Shown piece after piece: positions 1-8,904 of a stretch of 64,000 bases of DNA. A program made the translations under genes and the position numbers. Each line of letters opens with the position of its first letter. Position 1 is the stretch's first letter. The notes below the pieces were generated by a model. It was not told the origin of the DNA, searched no databases, and worked only from the letters and a program-made list of their open reading frames with translations. The stretch lies in contig JAUVZY010000014.1 of the NCBI GenBank assembly GCA_030602315.1, positions 1 through 64,000 of the forward strand. The letters are read 5' to 3'. The stretch comes from Pseudomonadaceae bacterium (GTDB taxonomy: Bacteria > Pseudomonadota > Gammaproteobacteria > Pseudomonadales > Pseudomonadaceae).

Positions 1-855
1 CGCACGGTGACCGAGCAGATCGCGCTCACGCTGGAGCTGTGCGACGAGGCGCCGTGGGTCTGCGCCGATGCCAACCAGCTGGAGAATGCCCTGCTCAATC
101 TGGCCATCAACGCCCGCGACGCCATGCCCGACGGCGGCCGCCTGGTGGTCGCCACCCGCCTGGCCGAGGGCGAGGCGGGTGGCGCGCGGCACGTCTGCAT
201 CGAGGTGCGCGACTCGGGCTGCGGCATTCCGCCGGCGCTGCTGAACAAGGTCACCGAGCCGTTCTTCACCACCAAGCCGATTGGCCAGGGCACCGGGCTC
301 GGCCTGTCGATGGTCTACGGCTTTGCCAAACAGAGTAACGGGCAGCTGTCGATCGACAGCGGCGAGGCAGGCACCCGGGTGTCGATCTGCCTGCCGGAGG
401 CGGCGGCGCGCAAGAGCCCGGCGACGCCATCGGCGGAGCGCGTGGTGCCCGGTCGCGGCCAGTCGATCCTGCTGGTGGAGGATGACGACTCGGTGCGCCT
501 GATCAACCGCGAGGTGCTCGAGGAGCTGGGCTACCACGTGTTCAGCGCGCGTGACGGTGAGGAGGCGCTGCGCTACCTGCGCGCCGAGCGCATTGAACTG
601 TTGGTCACCGATGTCGGCCTGCCCGGGATGAACGGCCGCCAGCTGGCCGAGATCGCCCAGGAGCTCAAGCCGCAGCTGCCGGTGCTGTTTCTCACCGGCT
701 ACGCCGAGGGCGCCATGGCACGCACCGACTTTCTCGGCCCGCGCATGCAGCTGCTGACCAAGCCGTTCGCCCTCGACATGCTGGCCAACCGGGTGGCCGA
801 GATGCTGGCGGCAGGCGAGCCGGACCAGCACCCGGAAGCCGGCGATAGCGCCTAG
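1..855 (+). CDS. Hybrid sensor histidine kinase/response regulator, 3' part
   Basis: This is the C-terminal 284 residues of a two-component hybrid kinase; the reading frame is open to the left edge, so the sensor region and the phospho-acceptor His box are missing. A HATPase_c domain occupies roughly residues 10-130, with an N box (NLAINARDAM), a G1 motif (DSGCGIP), an F box (PFFTTK) and a G2 motif (GTGLGLSM). A CheY-like receiver follows (about residues 155-275) with the acidic pair EDD near its start, the phospho-acceptor Asp in VTDVGLPGMNG and the conserved Lys in LTKPF. The C-terminal receiver suggests phosphotransfer inside the protein or to a partner. The input signal cannot be judged from this part. 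Confidence 0.93.
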   Translation, partial: RTVTEQIALTLELCDEAPWVCADANQLENALLNLAINARDAMPDGGRLVVATRLAEGEAGGARHVCIEVRDSGCGIPPALLNKVTEPFFTTKPIGQGTGLGLSMVYGFAKQSNGQLSIDSGEAGTRVSICLPEAAARKSPATPSAERVVPGRGQSILLVEDDDSVRLINREVLEELGYHVFSARDGEEALRYLRAERIELLVTDVGLPGMNGRQLAEIAQELKPQLPVLFLTGYAEGAMARTDFLGPRMQLLTKPFALDMLANRVAEMLAAGEPDQHPEAGDSA

Positions 856-873
856 CGCCCGGCCCGCGCCGGA

Positions 874-1422
874 TCAGCCGGCCAGGTACTGTTCGGTGGA
901 TTCCAGCGTGGCGTAGGCGAAACCCAGCGCCGCCATCATTGCCGCGTGCACCTGCGCCGCCGGCACCTGCACGCCGCCAAATTCCAGGTCCAGGGTGGCG
1001 CAGGCGTCGTGGATCACCGTCACCGCAAAGCCCAGGTCTGCCGCCGCACGTACCGCCGCATCGACGCACATGTGGCTCATCGCGCCGACCACCACCAGTT
1101 CGCGCACGCCCAGGCCCTCGAGCAGGCTCTTGAGCGGCGTGCCGAGAAACGCATTGACCTGGTTCTTCAAGATCACCGGCTCGCCCTCGTGCGGCGCCAC
1201 CGCGGCCTGGATCTGCGCGCCCTCCGAACCGGGCACGAAGGCCGGCATCTCGTTGTGGGCGAACTCGTGGCGAATGTGGATCACCGGCAGCTGGGCGGCG
1301 CGGGCCGCGGCGATCACCCGCGCGGCGTTGGCCACGGCGGCCTCGATGCCGGCCAGCGGCAGCTTGCCGGTGGGCAGATATTCGTTTTGCAGATCGATGA
1401 CGATGACAGCGCGCTTGCTCAT
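874..1422 (-). CDS. Isochorismatase-family cysteine hydrolase
   Basis: This 182-residue protein has the Rossmann-like fold of isochorismatase-type amidohydrolases. The family triad is visible as Asp10 (VIVIDLQNEY), Lys86 (VILKNQVNAF) and Cys119 (GAMSHMCVDAA), so it should be an active hydrolase of a C-N bond (nicotinamidase, ureidoacrylate or similar amide); the substrate cannot be read from sequence. No signal peptide is present, so it is cytoplasmic. The start is supported by an AAGGAAG ribosome site. It is divergent from a GlxA-type regulator 101 bases away, a common pairing that suggests the regulator controls it. Confidence 0.9.
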   Translation of the reverse strand: MSKRAVIVIDLQNEYLPTGKLPLAGIEAAVANAARVIAAARAAQLPVIHIRHEFAHNEMPAFVPGSEGAQIQAAVAPHEGEPVILKNQVNAFLGTPLKSLLEGLGVRELVVVGAMSHMCVDAAVRAAADLGFAVTVIHDACATLDLEFGGVQVPAAQVHAAMMAALGFAYATLESTEQYLAG

Positions 1423-1523
1423 GCGGGGCTTCCTTACGTGTGGACGAATGCCTGGCTATCTTTGGCCGGCGCCGGCAAGCTGCGAAGTGGCACAGGCGAC
1501 ATCCTCGGGGGCGATAGCGACAA

Positions 1524-2498
1524 ATGCCGGGCGACACCATCATCGAAATCGGCCTGCTGGCCTATCCCGGCGCGCAGCGGGCGGCGCTGCTCGGGCTGAC
1601 CGACCTGTTCGTATTGGCCCAGCGCCTGGCCGATGCCCACGCGCTGCCCAACCAGCCGCGGCTGCGGATCAGCCAGTGGCAACTGGGCGCCGACGGCACG
1701 CCCTGGCGCAGCGAGGATTCAGAGCCACAGGCCGACAGCCGCCCGGCGGTGCTGATCGTGCCGCCGAGCCTGGAGGAGCCGATCTCGGCCGCGGCGGCGG
1801 CGCCCTACCGCGGCTGGCTGTGCGACTGGCACCGCGCCGGCGTCACCCTCGCCTCGGTCTGCGCCGGCGCCTTCCTGCTGGGCGAAACCGGCCTGCTCGA
1901 CGGGCGCACCATCACCACCCACTGGCTGTACGCCGAGCCGTTCCTGGCGCGCTTTCCGGCGGTGACGGTGGACGTCGACCAGCTGATGATCGATGCCGAT
2001 GACCTCATCACCGCCGGCGGCGTGATGGCCTGGACCGACCTCGGCCTGCGCCTGGTGGACCGCTATCTGGGCGCGGCGATGATGCTCGAGACCGCCCAGC
2101 TGCTGCTGATCGACCCGCCGGGCCGCCAGCAGCGCTACTACAGCACCTTCGCCCCGCGCCTGGCCCACAGCGACCCGGCGGTGCTCGCCGTGCAGCACTG
2201 GCTCGAGGAATCGGGCGCGCGCGAGGCGGGCCTGGCCGAACTGGCGCAACGCGCCGGGCTGGAGCCGCGCACCTTCCTGCGGCGCTTTCAGAAGGCCACC
2301 GGCATGACCACCACCGAGTACTGCCAGCGCCTGCGCGTGGGCCGCGCGCGCGAGCTGCTGCAGGCCAGTCGGCTGCCGCTCGAGCGGGTCGCCTGGGAGG
2401 TCGGCTACAGCGACCCCGGCGCCTTTCGCAAGGTGTTCACCCGCATCGTCGGCCTGAGCCCCGGCGACTACCGCCGCCGCTTCAACGGCGCGCGTTAA
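1524..2498 (+). CDS. GlxA-type AraC-family transcriptional regulator
   Basis: This 324-residue regulator joins an N-terminal DJ-1/PfpI-like domain (about residues 5-190) to a C-terminal AraC/XylS DNA-binding domain (about 220-320). The Cys of the DJ-1 nucleophile elbow is seen in [20 protein letters not shown]; in this family the domain is thought to sense a small ligand rather than act as a peptidase. Two helix-turn-helix units end in [20 protein letters not shown], the typical AraC signature. It sits divergently next to the isochorismatase-like hydrolase and probably regulates it from the shared 101-base spacer. The ribosome site is weak, so the start is less certain than the family. Confidence 0.92.
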   Translation: MPGDTIIEIGLLAYPGAQRAALLGLTDLFVLAQRLADAHALPNQPRLRISQWQLGADGTPWRSEDSEPQADSRPAVLIVPPSLEEPISAAAAAPYRGWLCDWHRAGVTLASVCAGAFLLGETGLLDGRTITTHWLYAEPFLARFPAVTVDVDQLMIDADDLITAGGVMAWTDLGLRLVDRYLGAAMMLETAQLLLIDPPGRQQRYYSTFAPRLAHSDPAVLAVQHWLEESGAREAGLAELAQRAGLEPRTFLRRFQKATGMTTTEYCQRLRVGRARELLQASRLPLERVAWEVGYSDPGAFRKVFTRIVGLSPGDYRRRFNGAR

Positions 2499-2613
2499 CA
2501 AAACGGGACAATTTCCCCGGCCGCCGGGCCGGCCGGACCGCCCGGTGGCACGTGCCGAACCGCCTCCAGCCCCTATCCTCTAACGGAGCAAACCCCGGCG
2601 TTAGAGGCGTGCC

Positions 2614-3477
2614 ATGCAGCGACGACTGAGCGGTTCCCTGCGCGTAGTGCTGATCGGCCTGCTGCTGCTGTTGGCGCTGGCAGCCTGCAGCCGGGTGTCA
2701 CTGGTCTACCGCAACCTCGACACCCTGATCCCCTGGTCGGTGGACGACTACCTGAACATGACCCGCAGCCAGCAGCAGGCCCTGCGCGTGCAGGTGCGCG
2801 AGCATCTGCAATGGCACTGCTCGACGCAGCTGCCCGAATACCTGGCCTGGATCGACAGCGTGAAAAGCGAGCCGGTCACCCCCGTCACCGTGCGCCAGCG
2901 GGTGGAGGAGGCCAAGGAAGCCGGGCGGGTGGTCGGCCGCGAGGTGACCCCGGCGCTGGCCGAGCTGATGCGCGATCTGAGCCCGCGGCAGGTCGAGCAG
3001 ATCGCCGAAACCTTCGCCGAGAAGCAGCAAAAGCGCGCCCGCGAGCACTTGAAACCCGACCTCGAGCAGCAGATCGCCCGCCGCGCCGAGCGCATGCGCG
3101 AACGCGCCGCCGACTGGTTCGGCAGCGTCAGCCCGGCCCAGCGCCAGCGCATCGACGCCTGGTCAGGCGAACTCGGCGACCTCAACCAGCGCTGGCTGGA
3201 CAACCAGGCGCGCTGGGAGGCGGCGATGATCGACGTGCTCAAACAGCGCCGCGCCGACGACTTCCCCGAGCGGCTCAGCCACCTGGTGCTCGAGCGTAAG
3301 GCCTACTGGACCGACGCCTACCGCGAAACCCAGGCGCGCAACGAGCAGGCCGGCATCGAACTGGCCGCCGACCTCTACGCCCTGGCCGACGAACGCCAGC
3401 GCCGGCACCTGGTGCAGCGGCTGGAGAAGATCCGCAAGGACCTGGCCGGGCTCAAATGCCTCGGCGAGCGCGCCTAG
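2614..3477 (+). CDS. DUF6279-type lipoprotein
   Basis: A 287-residue predicted lipoprotein. The N-terminus has a basic start, a leucine-rich hydrophobic stretch and a lipobox LAAC with Cys25, so it should be exported and lipid-anchored. The rest is rich in Arg, Glu and Gln and looks almost wholly helical, with a conserved-looking opening RVSLVYRNLDTLIPW. It resembles the DUF6279 family of Pseudomonas and relatives, for which I know no established function. A GAGG ribosome site lies six bases before the ATG. It is convergent with the next lipoprotein gene, with one base between their stops. Confidence 0.8.
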   Translation: MQRRLSGSLRVVLIGLLLLLALAACSRVSLVYRNLDTLIPWSVDDYLNMTRSQQQALRVQVREHLQWHCSTQLPEYLAWIDSVKSEPVTPVTVRQRVEEAKEAGRVVGREVTPALAELMRDLSPRQVEQIAETFAEKQQKRAREHLKPDLEQQIARRAERMRERAADWFGSVSPAQRQRIDAWSGELGDLNQRWLDNQARWEAAMIDVLKQRRADDFPERLSHLVLERKAYWTDAYRETQARNEQAGIELAADLYALADERQRRHLVQRLEKIRKDLAGLKCLGERA

Positions 3478-3478
3478 C

Positions 3479-4594
3479 TCAGCCACGGGCGCGGGCGATG
3501 CACTGTTTCTGGCGCTCCTCCACGCGGTTGGCGAACCAGGCGGTGGTCAGCTGGCGGGTGATCTTCGGGCTCTCGAGCTGGATCTGCGGCACCATCGCGC
3601 GCGGCAGCGGCGTGCCGGCGGCGCGGTCGGCCAGGGCGAACACCCGCGCGTAGAGATCGGTGTCCTCGAAATCCAGCCGGTCGCCGCGCTCCAGCGCGCG
3701 GCGGATCTGCCGCTCGTCCAGCCGCAGCTGCGGGGCGAGGGCGCGCACCGCGCGTTCGGTGGCGCCGGCCTGGCTCGAGCCATGGATGATCAGGTCGCCA
3801 TCGAGCGCCAGCTTGATTCCGCTGGCGCGGCTGACGGCATTCTGGAAGGCGGCGTTGCGGCTGGCGTACCAGCCGGCGTTGAAGTCGGCGTAGCGGTACA
3901 GGTGGCGCTCGTAATTGGCCGGATAGCCCAGCAGGTGCGCGATGCCGAAGTAGAGGCCGCCACGGCGGCTGAACACCTCGTCGCGGATCGAACCGGGGAC
4001 CGGATAGGGATAGCCGCGCGCATTGTCCTCGGCGAAGGCGATCGACACCTGCATCGGCCCGCCGGTGCGCACCGGGTTGAAGCCGCCGAACAGCCGGCCG
4101 CCGAGCGGCACCATGTCGATGAAGTCGTCGAACAGCTCCGACAGCTGTTGCTCGGTGCGCACGCTCTTGAGCCGTTCGGCGTAGCTCTTGCCGGTGGACG
4201 AGGGCAGGTTCAGCGCGCCGTTCACCACGAAGGCCGGGATATGCAGGCGCGCGGCGCGGCGGTCGATCTCCTCGCGGGCGATCCTGGCCAGGCCGGGCAC
4301 CGCCGGGGTGGCCTGGAAGGTCGACTCCTGCTGGGTGATCGCCAGTACCGAACAGAGGTTCTCGGTGGTCGGCGGGATGTCCAGCGCGGTGAAGGCGGTC
4401 TGGATATCCGCCGCCCAGCCGGCGCGGTCGGGCACCTCGCGCGGGATCAGCTGCAGCACGGTCGCGCGCAGCTGTTCGGGCGTCGGGCGCGGTGGCTCGG
4501 GCGGGCGCATCGCGCAGCCGGCGAGGATCAGCAGGGTGGTGGCCAGCAGCAGGCGGGCGGTGCGCAGCGGGCGGATCGGCGGGTGGTCGGGCAT
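3479..4594 (-). CDS. DUF1615 lipoprotein
   Basis: A 371-residue predicted lipoprotein with signal sequence and lipobox LAGC (Cys27). The body matches my memory of the DUF1615 family: LCSVLAITQQESTFQA near residue 85, then a long conserved domain including GGRLFGGFNPVRTGGPMQVS. The glutamate in the QQES segment and the fold-like context recall lysozyme-type transglycosylases, but catalytic activity is only a guess. A GGAGGAG ribosome site precedes the ATG. It lies upstream of, and in the same direction as, nothing obviously related: the lactate permease gene is 48 bases further right and is transcribed toward it. Confidence 0.8.
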   Translation of the reverse strand: MPDHPPIRPLRTARLLLATTLLILAGCAMRPPEPPRPTPEQLRATVLQLIPREVPDRAGWAADIQTAFTALDIPPTTENLCSVLAITQQESTFQATPAVPGLARIAREEIDRRAARLHIPAFVVNGALNLPSSTGKSYAERLKSVRTEQQLSELFDDFIDMVPLGGRLFGGFNPVRTGGPMQVSIAFAEDNARGYPYPVPGSIRDEVFSRRGGLYFGIAHLLGYPANYERHLYRYADFNAGWYASRNAAFQNAVSRASGIKLALDGDLIIHGSSQAGATERAVRALAPQLRLDERQIRRALERGDRLDFEDTDLYARVFALADRAAGTPLPRAMVPQIQLESPKITRQLTTAWFANRVEERQKQCIARARG

Positions 4595-4642
4595 GGCGGC
4601 TCCTCCTTGCAGATCAGAGCCGCGCAGGGTGCCCCGGGTTCG

Positions 4643-6172
4643 CTAGAACAGCAGCCAGGCCAGCAGTCCGCCGGCCAGCGCGTAGACCCCGGCCACCCAC
4701 AGGGTGCGGCGCAGCACTTCGCCTTCGCGGCCGACCAGTTCCACCGTGGCGCTGGCGGCGACGATGTTGTGCGGGCAGATGATGTTGCCCACCGCCGCGC
4801 CGAAGCCCTGGGCGCCGAGCAGGGGCAGGGCGGGCAGCGCCAGGCGCTCGGCGGTGGCCTGCTGGAAGTCGCTGAAGAGGATGTTGGAGGCGGTGGCCGA
4901 GCCGGTGACGAAGGTGCCGAGCACGCCGACGAAGGGGGCGAACAGCGGCCACAGCGAGCCGGCCGTGACGGCTGCCGCCTCGGCCAGGCGGTCGATCATG
5001 CCGGCGTGCACCATCACCCGCGACAGCCCGAGCATGGCCAGCAGCGCCAGGGTCACCGGCAGCAGCCGGCCGAGCACCCGGGCCATCGCCCCGGCCAGCT
5101 CGGCCCAGGCGGCGCGTTGCACCCAGGCGCCGAGGAAGAAGCCGGCCAGCAGCAGGCTGCCGGGGTGATACAGCGGTGCCACGCTGCCGCCGAAGGCCGC
5201 CAGCTGCCAGTCCAGGGTCAGGCCCTGCAGCGCCGTCTTGAGCGGGGCGATCAGCCGGGTCAGCAGCACCAGCGCGACCAGCGCCAGGTAGGGCGCCGCG
5301 GCCCGCAGCAGGGCGCCGGCCGCCACCGTCGGCACCCCGGCGCGGGCGCGGCTGCGCCGGCGCATGGTCAGCAGCAGGGCGACGAAGGCCAGCGCGCCGA
5401 GCAGAGCGCCGCCCAGGGTCGGCAGTTCCGGGCCGACGAAGGTGGCGATCAGGAAGAACGGCAGCAAGAAGGCAAACGCGGCGAACAGCGTCCAGCCCAG
5501 CAGGCGCAGCGACAGGCCCTGGCCGCCGGGCAGCGCGCGGGTGACCAGCAGCATCACCACCAGCGGCATCAGCCAGCCGAGCAACAGGTGATAGCGCGCG
5601 GTGACTGCCGCCAGCTCCAGGCCGCTGAACGGGGTGACCGCCAGTTGCGGCAGGATCGGGGTGCCGACCGCGCCGAACGAGACGCCCACCGCGTGGCCGA
5701 TCAGCGCGATGCTCACCGCTTCCACCCGGCCGAAGCCGGCGGTCACCAGAAACGGCGCGGCCAGCGCCACCGAGGTGCCGAAGCCGGCGGCGCCCTCGAT
5801 GAACAGCACGAAGAACCAGGCCACCAGGAGGGCGAGGATGCGCGGGTCGTCCGACAGCCCGGCCATGGCCTGGCGCAGCACGTCGATGGCGCCGGTGCGC
5901 AGCTGCAGCTCGTGGATGCACAGCGCCGGGAAGATGATCCAGAGGATGGTCAACGCCAGAAAGCCCGCCTCCAGCAGCGCCCCGCCGGTGGCCCGGGCGG
6001 CACCCAGTTCCGGCAGCACCTGGCTGCCGAAGCCGAATGCGAACCAGGCGCTGGCCAGCGCCAGCAGCAGGCCCACCGCCCCGGCGCGCGCCGCCGACCA
6101 GCGCAGGCCGACCATCAGCAGCAGGATCGCCAGCACCGGCAGGGCGGCGAGCGCCACCGTCATCGCGTTCAC
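4643..6172 (-). CDS. L-lactate permease family transporter
   Basis: A 509-residue integral membrane protein of the LctP/LldP family, with about twelve or more hydrophobic segments and the family pattern GAAGFGTSVALAAPFLV around residues 135-150 and GTFVTGSATASNILFSDFQQ near residue 425. Members carry lactate or glycolate with protons across the inner membrane. It lies 16 bases downstream of a D-lactate dehydrogenase-like gene in the same direction, so the two probably form an operon for lactate handling. The first start is a GTG at 6172 with AGGAGG five bases upstream; an ATG at 6163 is an alternative. Confidence 0.9.
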   Translation of the reverse strand: MNAMTVALAALPVLAILLLMVGLRWSAARAGAVGLLLALASAWFAFGFGSQVLPELGAARATGGALLEAGFLALTILWIIFPALCIHELQLRTGAIDVLRQAMAGLSDDPRILALLVAWFFVLFIEGAAGFGTSVALAAPFLVTAGFGRVEAVSIALIGHAVGVSFGAVGTPILPQLAVTPFSGLELAAVTARYHLLLGWLMPLVVMLLVTRALPGGQGLSLRLLGWTLFAAFAFLLPFFLIATFVGPELPTLGGALLGALAFVALLLTMRRRSRARAGVPTVAAGALLRAAAPYLALVALVLLTRLIAPLKTALQGLTLDWQLAAFGGSVAPLYHPGSLLLAGFFLGAWVQRAAWAELAGAMARVLGRLLPVTLALLAMLGLSRVMVHAGMIDRLAEAAAVTAGSLWPLFAPFVGVLGTFVTGSATASNILFSDFQQATAERLALPALPLLGAQGFGAAVGNIICPHNIVAASATVELVGREGEVLRRTLWVAGVYALAGGLLAWLLF

Positions 6173-6188
6173 CTCGCCCTCCTGGGTG

Positions 6189-7178
6189 TCAGCGCGTCAC
6201 GCGGTGCAGGGTGCCGGCGCCGGTCTCGAAGGCGCTCAGGTTGTCCAGCGTGGTGTTGGCGATGTTGGTCAGCGCTTCGCGGGTGAAGAAGCCCTGGTGG
6301 CCGGTGATCAGCACGTTGGGGAAGGTGGTCAGGCGCATGAACTGGTCGTCGCTGATCACCCCGGCGGAGAGGTCCTGGAAGAACAGGTGTTCCTCTTCCT
6401 CGTAGACGTCCAGCCCCAGCGCGCCGATGCGCCCGCACTTGAGCCCGTCGATCACCGCCTTGGTGTCCACCACGCGGCCGCGGCCGGTGTTGATCAGCAT
6501 CACCCCGTGCTTCATCCGCTCGATCGCCACCGCGTCGATCAGGTGATCGGTCTCGGGGGTCAGCGGGCAGTGCAGGGAGATGATGTCGGCCTCGGCGAAC
6601 AGCTCCGACAGCGGCAGGTACTGCAGGTAGTCGGGCGCCTCGGCGCTGGGGTAGGGGTCGTGGGCGACCACCTTGCAGCCGAAGCCGTGCATGATCGCGG
6701 CGAAGATCAGGCCGATCTTGCCGGTGCCGATCACCCCCACGGTCTTGCCGCAGAGGTCGAAGCCGAGCAGCCCGTCGAGGGAGAAGTTGCCCTCGCGCAC
6801 CCGGTTGTAGGCGCGGAAGGTGTGCCGGTTGAGGCTCAGAATCAGCGCCACGGCGTGCTCGGCCACCGCGTGCGGCGAGTAGGCCGGCACCCGCGCGACG
6901 GTCAGGTTCAGCCGGGCGGCGGCGTCCAGATCGACGTGGTTGAAGCCCGCCGAGCGCAGCGCGATCAGCCGCGTGCCGCTGGCCGCCAGCTGCTCGAGCA
7001 CCTGGGCGTTGAGGCAGTCGTTGACGAAGGCGCAGACCGCCTCGAAGCCGGCGGCCAGCGATACCGTCTCGGCGGTCAGCCGGGCATCGAGAAACACCAG
7101 CTCGTGGCCGTGGCTGGCGTTGGCCTCGCTGAGAAAGATCCGGTCATAGGGCTTGGTGCTGAACACCGCGACGCGCAT
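6189..7178 (-). CDS. ldhA: D-lactate dehydrogenase (D-2-hydroxyacid dehydrogenase family)
   Basis: This 329-residue NAD-dependent enzyme should interconvert pyruvate and D-lactate in the cytoplasm. It has the split catalytic domain of D-2-hydroxyacid dehydrogenases, the NAD-binding motif VIGTGKIG and the catalytic Arg ([10 protein letters not shown]), Glu (DVYEEEEH) and His (ITGHQGFFT). The substrate-site motif [10 protein letters not shown] and the overall sequence follow fermentative LdhA rather than glyoxylate reductases. The ATG at 7178 is preferred because AAGGAG lies eight bases before it; the ATG at 7184 sits too close to that site. The lactate permease gene follows 16 bases downstream, which supports a role in lactate formation or use. 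Confidence 0.9.
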   Translation of the reverse strand: MRVAVFSTKPYDRIFLSEANASHGHELVFLDARLTAETVSLAAGFEAVCAFVNDCLNAQVLEQLAASGTRLIALRSAGFNHVDLDAAARLNLTVARVPAYSPHAVAEHAVALILSLNRHTFRAYNRVREGNFSLDGLLGFDLCGKTVGVIGTGKIGLIFAAIMHGFGCKVVAHDPYPSAEAPDYLQYLPLSELFAEADIISLHCPLTPETDHLIDAVAIERMKHGVMLINTGRGRVVDTKAVIDGLKCGRIGALGLDVYEEEEHLFFQDLSAGVISDDQFMRLTTFPNVLITGHQGFFTREALTNIANTTLDNLSAFETGAGTLHRVTR

Positions 7179-7260
7179 GGGCATCTCTCCTTGGCAGTTC
7201 GGGGCGCGGGCCGCGGGCCCGCGTGAAGGACATCACGTTACGGATTGCGGCGGCTGGCGT

Positions 7261-7692
7261 CTATTCCCTGCCGAGTTCGCGCTGGCGGTCGAGGAAGTCT
7301 TGCTCGAGCAGGGCGTCGGTCTCGGCTGGCGGGGCTTGCTCGGCCAGCGGGTCGAACAGCTCGCCGGCCGGGGTCTTGCGGGTGTTGTCCAGGCGCCCGT
7401 CGAGGCGCTCGAGGGCATGGCGCATCTTGGTCGCCGCGCCGGCCACGGCCAGGTCGAAGGACTCGGCCTTGTGCGTCACCGACATCGCCTGGTGGCCCTT
7501 GGGATGGAATTCGATCTGGCAGCGTTTGTCCGCCGGGCCGGCCTTCTGCGCGTTTTCGTCGCTCAGGTGGACCTCGATGCGGGTAAGCAGCTCCTCGAAG
7601 CGTTCTACTTCCGCCACCACCGTGGAGCCGACCCATTCCTGCAACGCGACGCTGCCTGCGATCTGGTTGCTGCTGTTCACCTGAACTTGCAT
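7261..7692 (-). CDS. HPF/RaiA-family ribosome-associated protein
   Basis: A 143-residue protein resembling the ribosome hibernation factor HPF/RaiA fold: a short beta-alpha-beta core with VEVERFEELLTRIEVHLSDE-like and KCQIEFHPKGH-like strands, followed by a helix (LAVAGAATKMRHALERLDGRL). It is longer than YfiA and carries an acidic C-terminal tail of about 40 residues. Family members bind the 30S subunit in stress or stationary phase. Here it is grouped on the same strand with a 61-residue unknown protein and a nitroreductase, so a general stress role is plausible but inferred. The start has a GAGG ribosome site eight bases upstream. Confidence 0.75.
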   Translation of the reverse strand: MQVQVNSSNQIAGSVALQEWVGSTVVAEVERFEELLTRIEVHLSDENAQKAGPADKRCQIEFHPKGHQAMSVTHKAESFDLAVAGAATKMRHALERLDGRLDNTRKTPAGELFDPLAEQAPPAETDALLEQDFLDRQRELGRE

Positions 7693-7784
7693 ACGCGATA
7701 CCTCGGTTGGCGTGCCTGCCTGTTTCGAGGCGCGCCGCGCAGAGGTGGTTCAGGCAGTTGGTCGGCCCCGCACGCCGGCCGCCC

Positions 7785-7970
7785 TCAGCCGTAGTTGTTC
7801 TCCTGACGGGCGTAGGCCGTGCGGATGAAGCGTTCGGCTTCGCCCAGGTTGTTGCAGCGTTTTATACAGGCCACACCCTTGCGTACTTCGAAGTAGGTGC
7901 CGCCCCGTTCCGAGGGGCATTCGAAGACGTAATAGCCATGAGCGCTGGCCACCACTCGCTCGGTCATCAT
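7785..7970 (-). CDS. Small conserved-type protein, 61 residues
   Basis: I do not recognise a named family. The protein (starting MMTERVVASAHGYYVFEC) is 61 residues long, without a signal peptide or membrane segment, with two cysteines in VACIKRCNN and one in FECPSE, and a predicted beta-beta-alpha arrangement. The ATG at 7970 is chosen because GGAGG lies six bases upstream; the frame stays open further upstream but that part has no ribosome site and unusual composition. It lies 92 bases upstream of the HPF-like gene in the same direction. It may be a small stress protein, on context only. Confidence 0.65.
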   Translation of the reverse strand: MMTERVVASAHGYYVFECPSERGGTYFEVRKGVACIKRCNNLGEAERFIRTAYARQENNYG

Positions 7971-8147
7971 GCGTTTCCTCCTGTCGGGTCGTCTGGCCAC
8001 GGCCGACGGGGCCTGGCCCGGGCTGCGCCGAACACGCAACGGGCGACGGGCGACCTGCCTGCAGTCGCCGCCGCGGGTTTAAATGGTGACCCTTTAGCTG
8101 CGACCCCGCTCCCTCGGGCGGACGAACGAGGCTGCCGATCATCCGGT

Positions 8148-8750
8148 TCAGAAGCGGTTGCGCTGCACCACCTCGTCGAACGGCAGCTTGCCGATGCGCG
8201 GTCGGGCGTCGACGGTCTTCTTGCCGACCGCCACCATCAGGCCGATCAGGTGGTTGTCGGGCAGGTTGATCAGCCGCGCCACCGCGTCGAAATCGAAGCC
8301 GTCCATCGGGCAGGAATCCAGCTCCAGGCCGCGCGCGGCGAGCATCAGGTTCTGCGCCAGCAGCCCGCAGCTGCGCATGGTCTCGTCGCGCTGCACCTGT
8401 GGCTTGTCGCGGTAGTAGGCGTCGATGGCGCCGGCCATGAACTGCTGCACCGGCTCGGGGGCGTCCTGCCAGATGCGCCCGGCGAGGGTTTCCCAGCTGT
8501 CGAGGCGGGCGCAGACCACCACCAGCAGCGCCGCGTCGGTGACCTGCGGCTGATCCCAGGCGACCGCGCGGATTTCGGCGCGCAGGGCCGGATCGCTGAC
8601 CTCGACCAGACGCACGTGCTGCAGGTTGTAGGCCGAGGGTGCGAGCAGGGCCAGGCGCAGCAGCTGGTCCTTTTCCGCCTCGCTCAGGCGATGGGCGGGA
8701 TCGAACGCCTTGATGGCGCGGCGGCTTTCGATGGCGTGCAGGACGTTCAT
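8148..8750 (-). CDS. Nitroreductase-family oxidoreductase
   Basis: A 200-residue flavoprotein of the nitroreductase superfamily, expected to bind FMN and use NAD(P)H. The N-terminal FMN-phosphate motif is ESRRAIKAFDP, and LLAPSAYNLQHVRLVEV is the second conserved flavin-binding segment. A C-terminal glycine/valine stretch (HLIGLMVAVGKK) completes the fold. The order of motifs fits the NfnB/RutE-like subgroups; the natural substrate is unknown. The ATG at 8750 is preferred over one ten codons upstream because GGAGGAACCGCC directly precedes it. It is a lone gene with GAPDH downstream on the right in the same orientation. Confidence 0.87.
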   Translation of the reverse strand: MNVLHAIESRRAIKAFDPAHRLSEAEKDQLLRLALLAPSAYNLQHVRLVEVSDPALRAEIRAVAWDQPQVTDAALLVVVCARLDSWETLAGRIWQDAPEPVQQFMAGAIDAYYRDKPQVQRDETMRSCGLLAQNLMLAARGLELDSCPMDGFDFDAVARLINLPDNHLIGLMVAVGKKTVDARPRIGKLPFDEVVQRNRF

Positions 8751-8847
8751 GGCGGTTCCTCCGGGAAATGGGAGGCCCATGCTAGGCGTGCCGCCGCTGG
8801 CGAAAGGATGGCTTTGCGGATGGAAACGATCGAGTGGCTAGATGAAA

Positions 8848-8872
8848 AACGGGGCGAATCGCTCGCCCCGTT
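8848..8872 (-). terminator. Rho-independent terminator of the GAPDH gene
   Basis: A perfect ten-base stem (AACGGGGCGA paired with TCGCCCCGTT) with a five-base loop. On the minus strand it is followed by a run of T, which is the expected layout for termination of the GAPDH transcript that ends at 8905. Confidence 0.85.
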
Positions 8873-8904
8873 CAATGCCGCGTCCCGCGGCCCGGCTCAG
8901 GCGG

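Noticed and set aside
3782-6286. Very long plus-strand open frame (over 800 codons)
   Set aside because: It is antisense to the DUF1615 and lactate permease genes, is made of low-complexity Gly/Gln/Arg/Ala runs, and matches no family; long shadow frames are normal in DNA this rich in GC.
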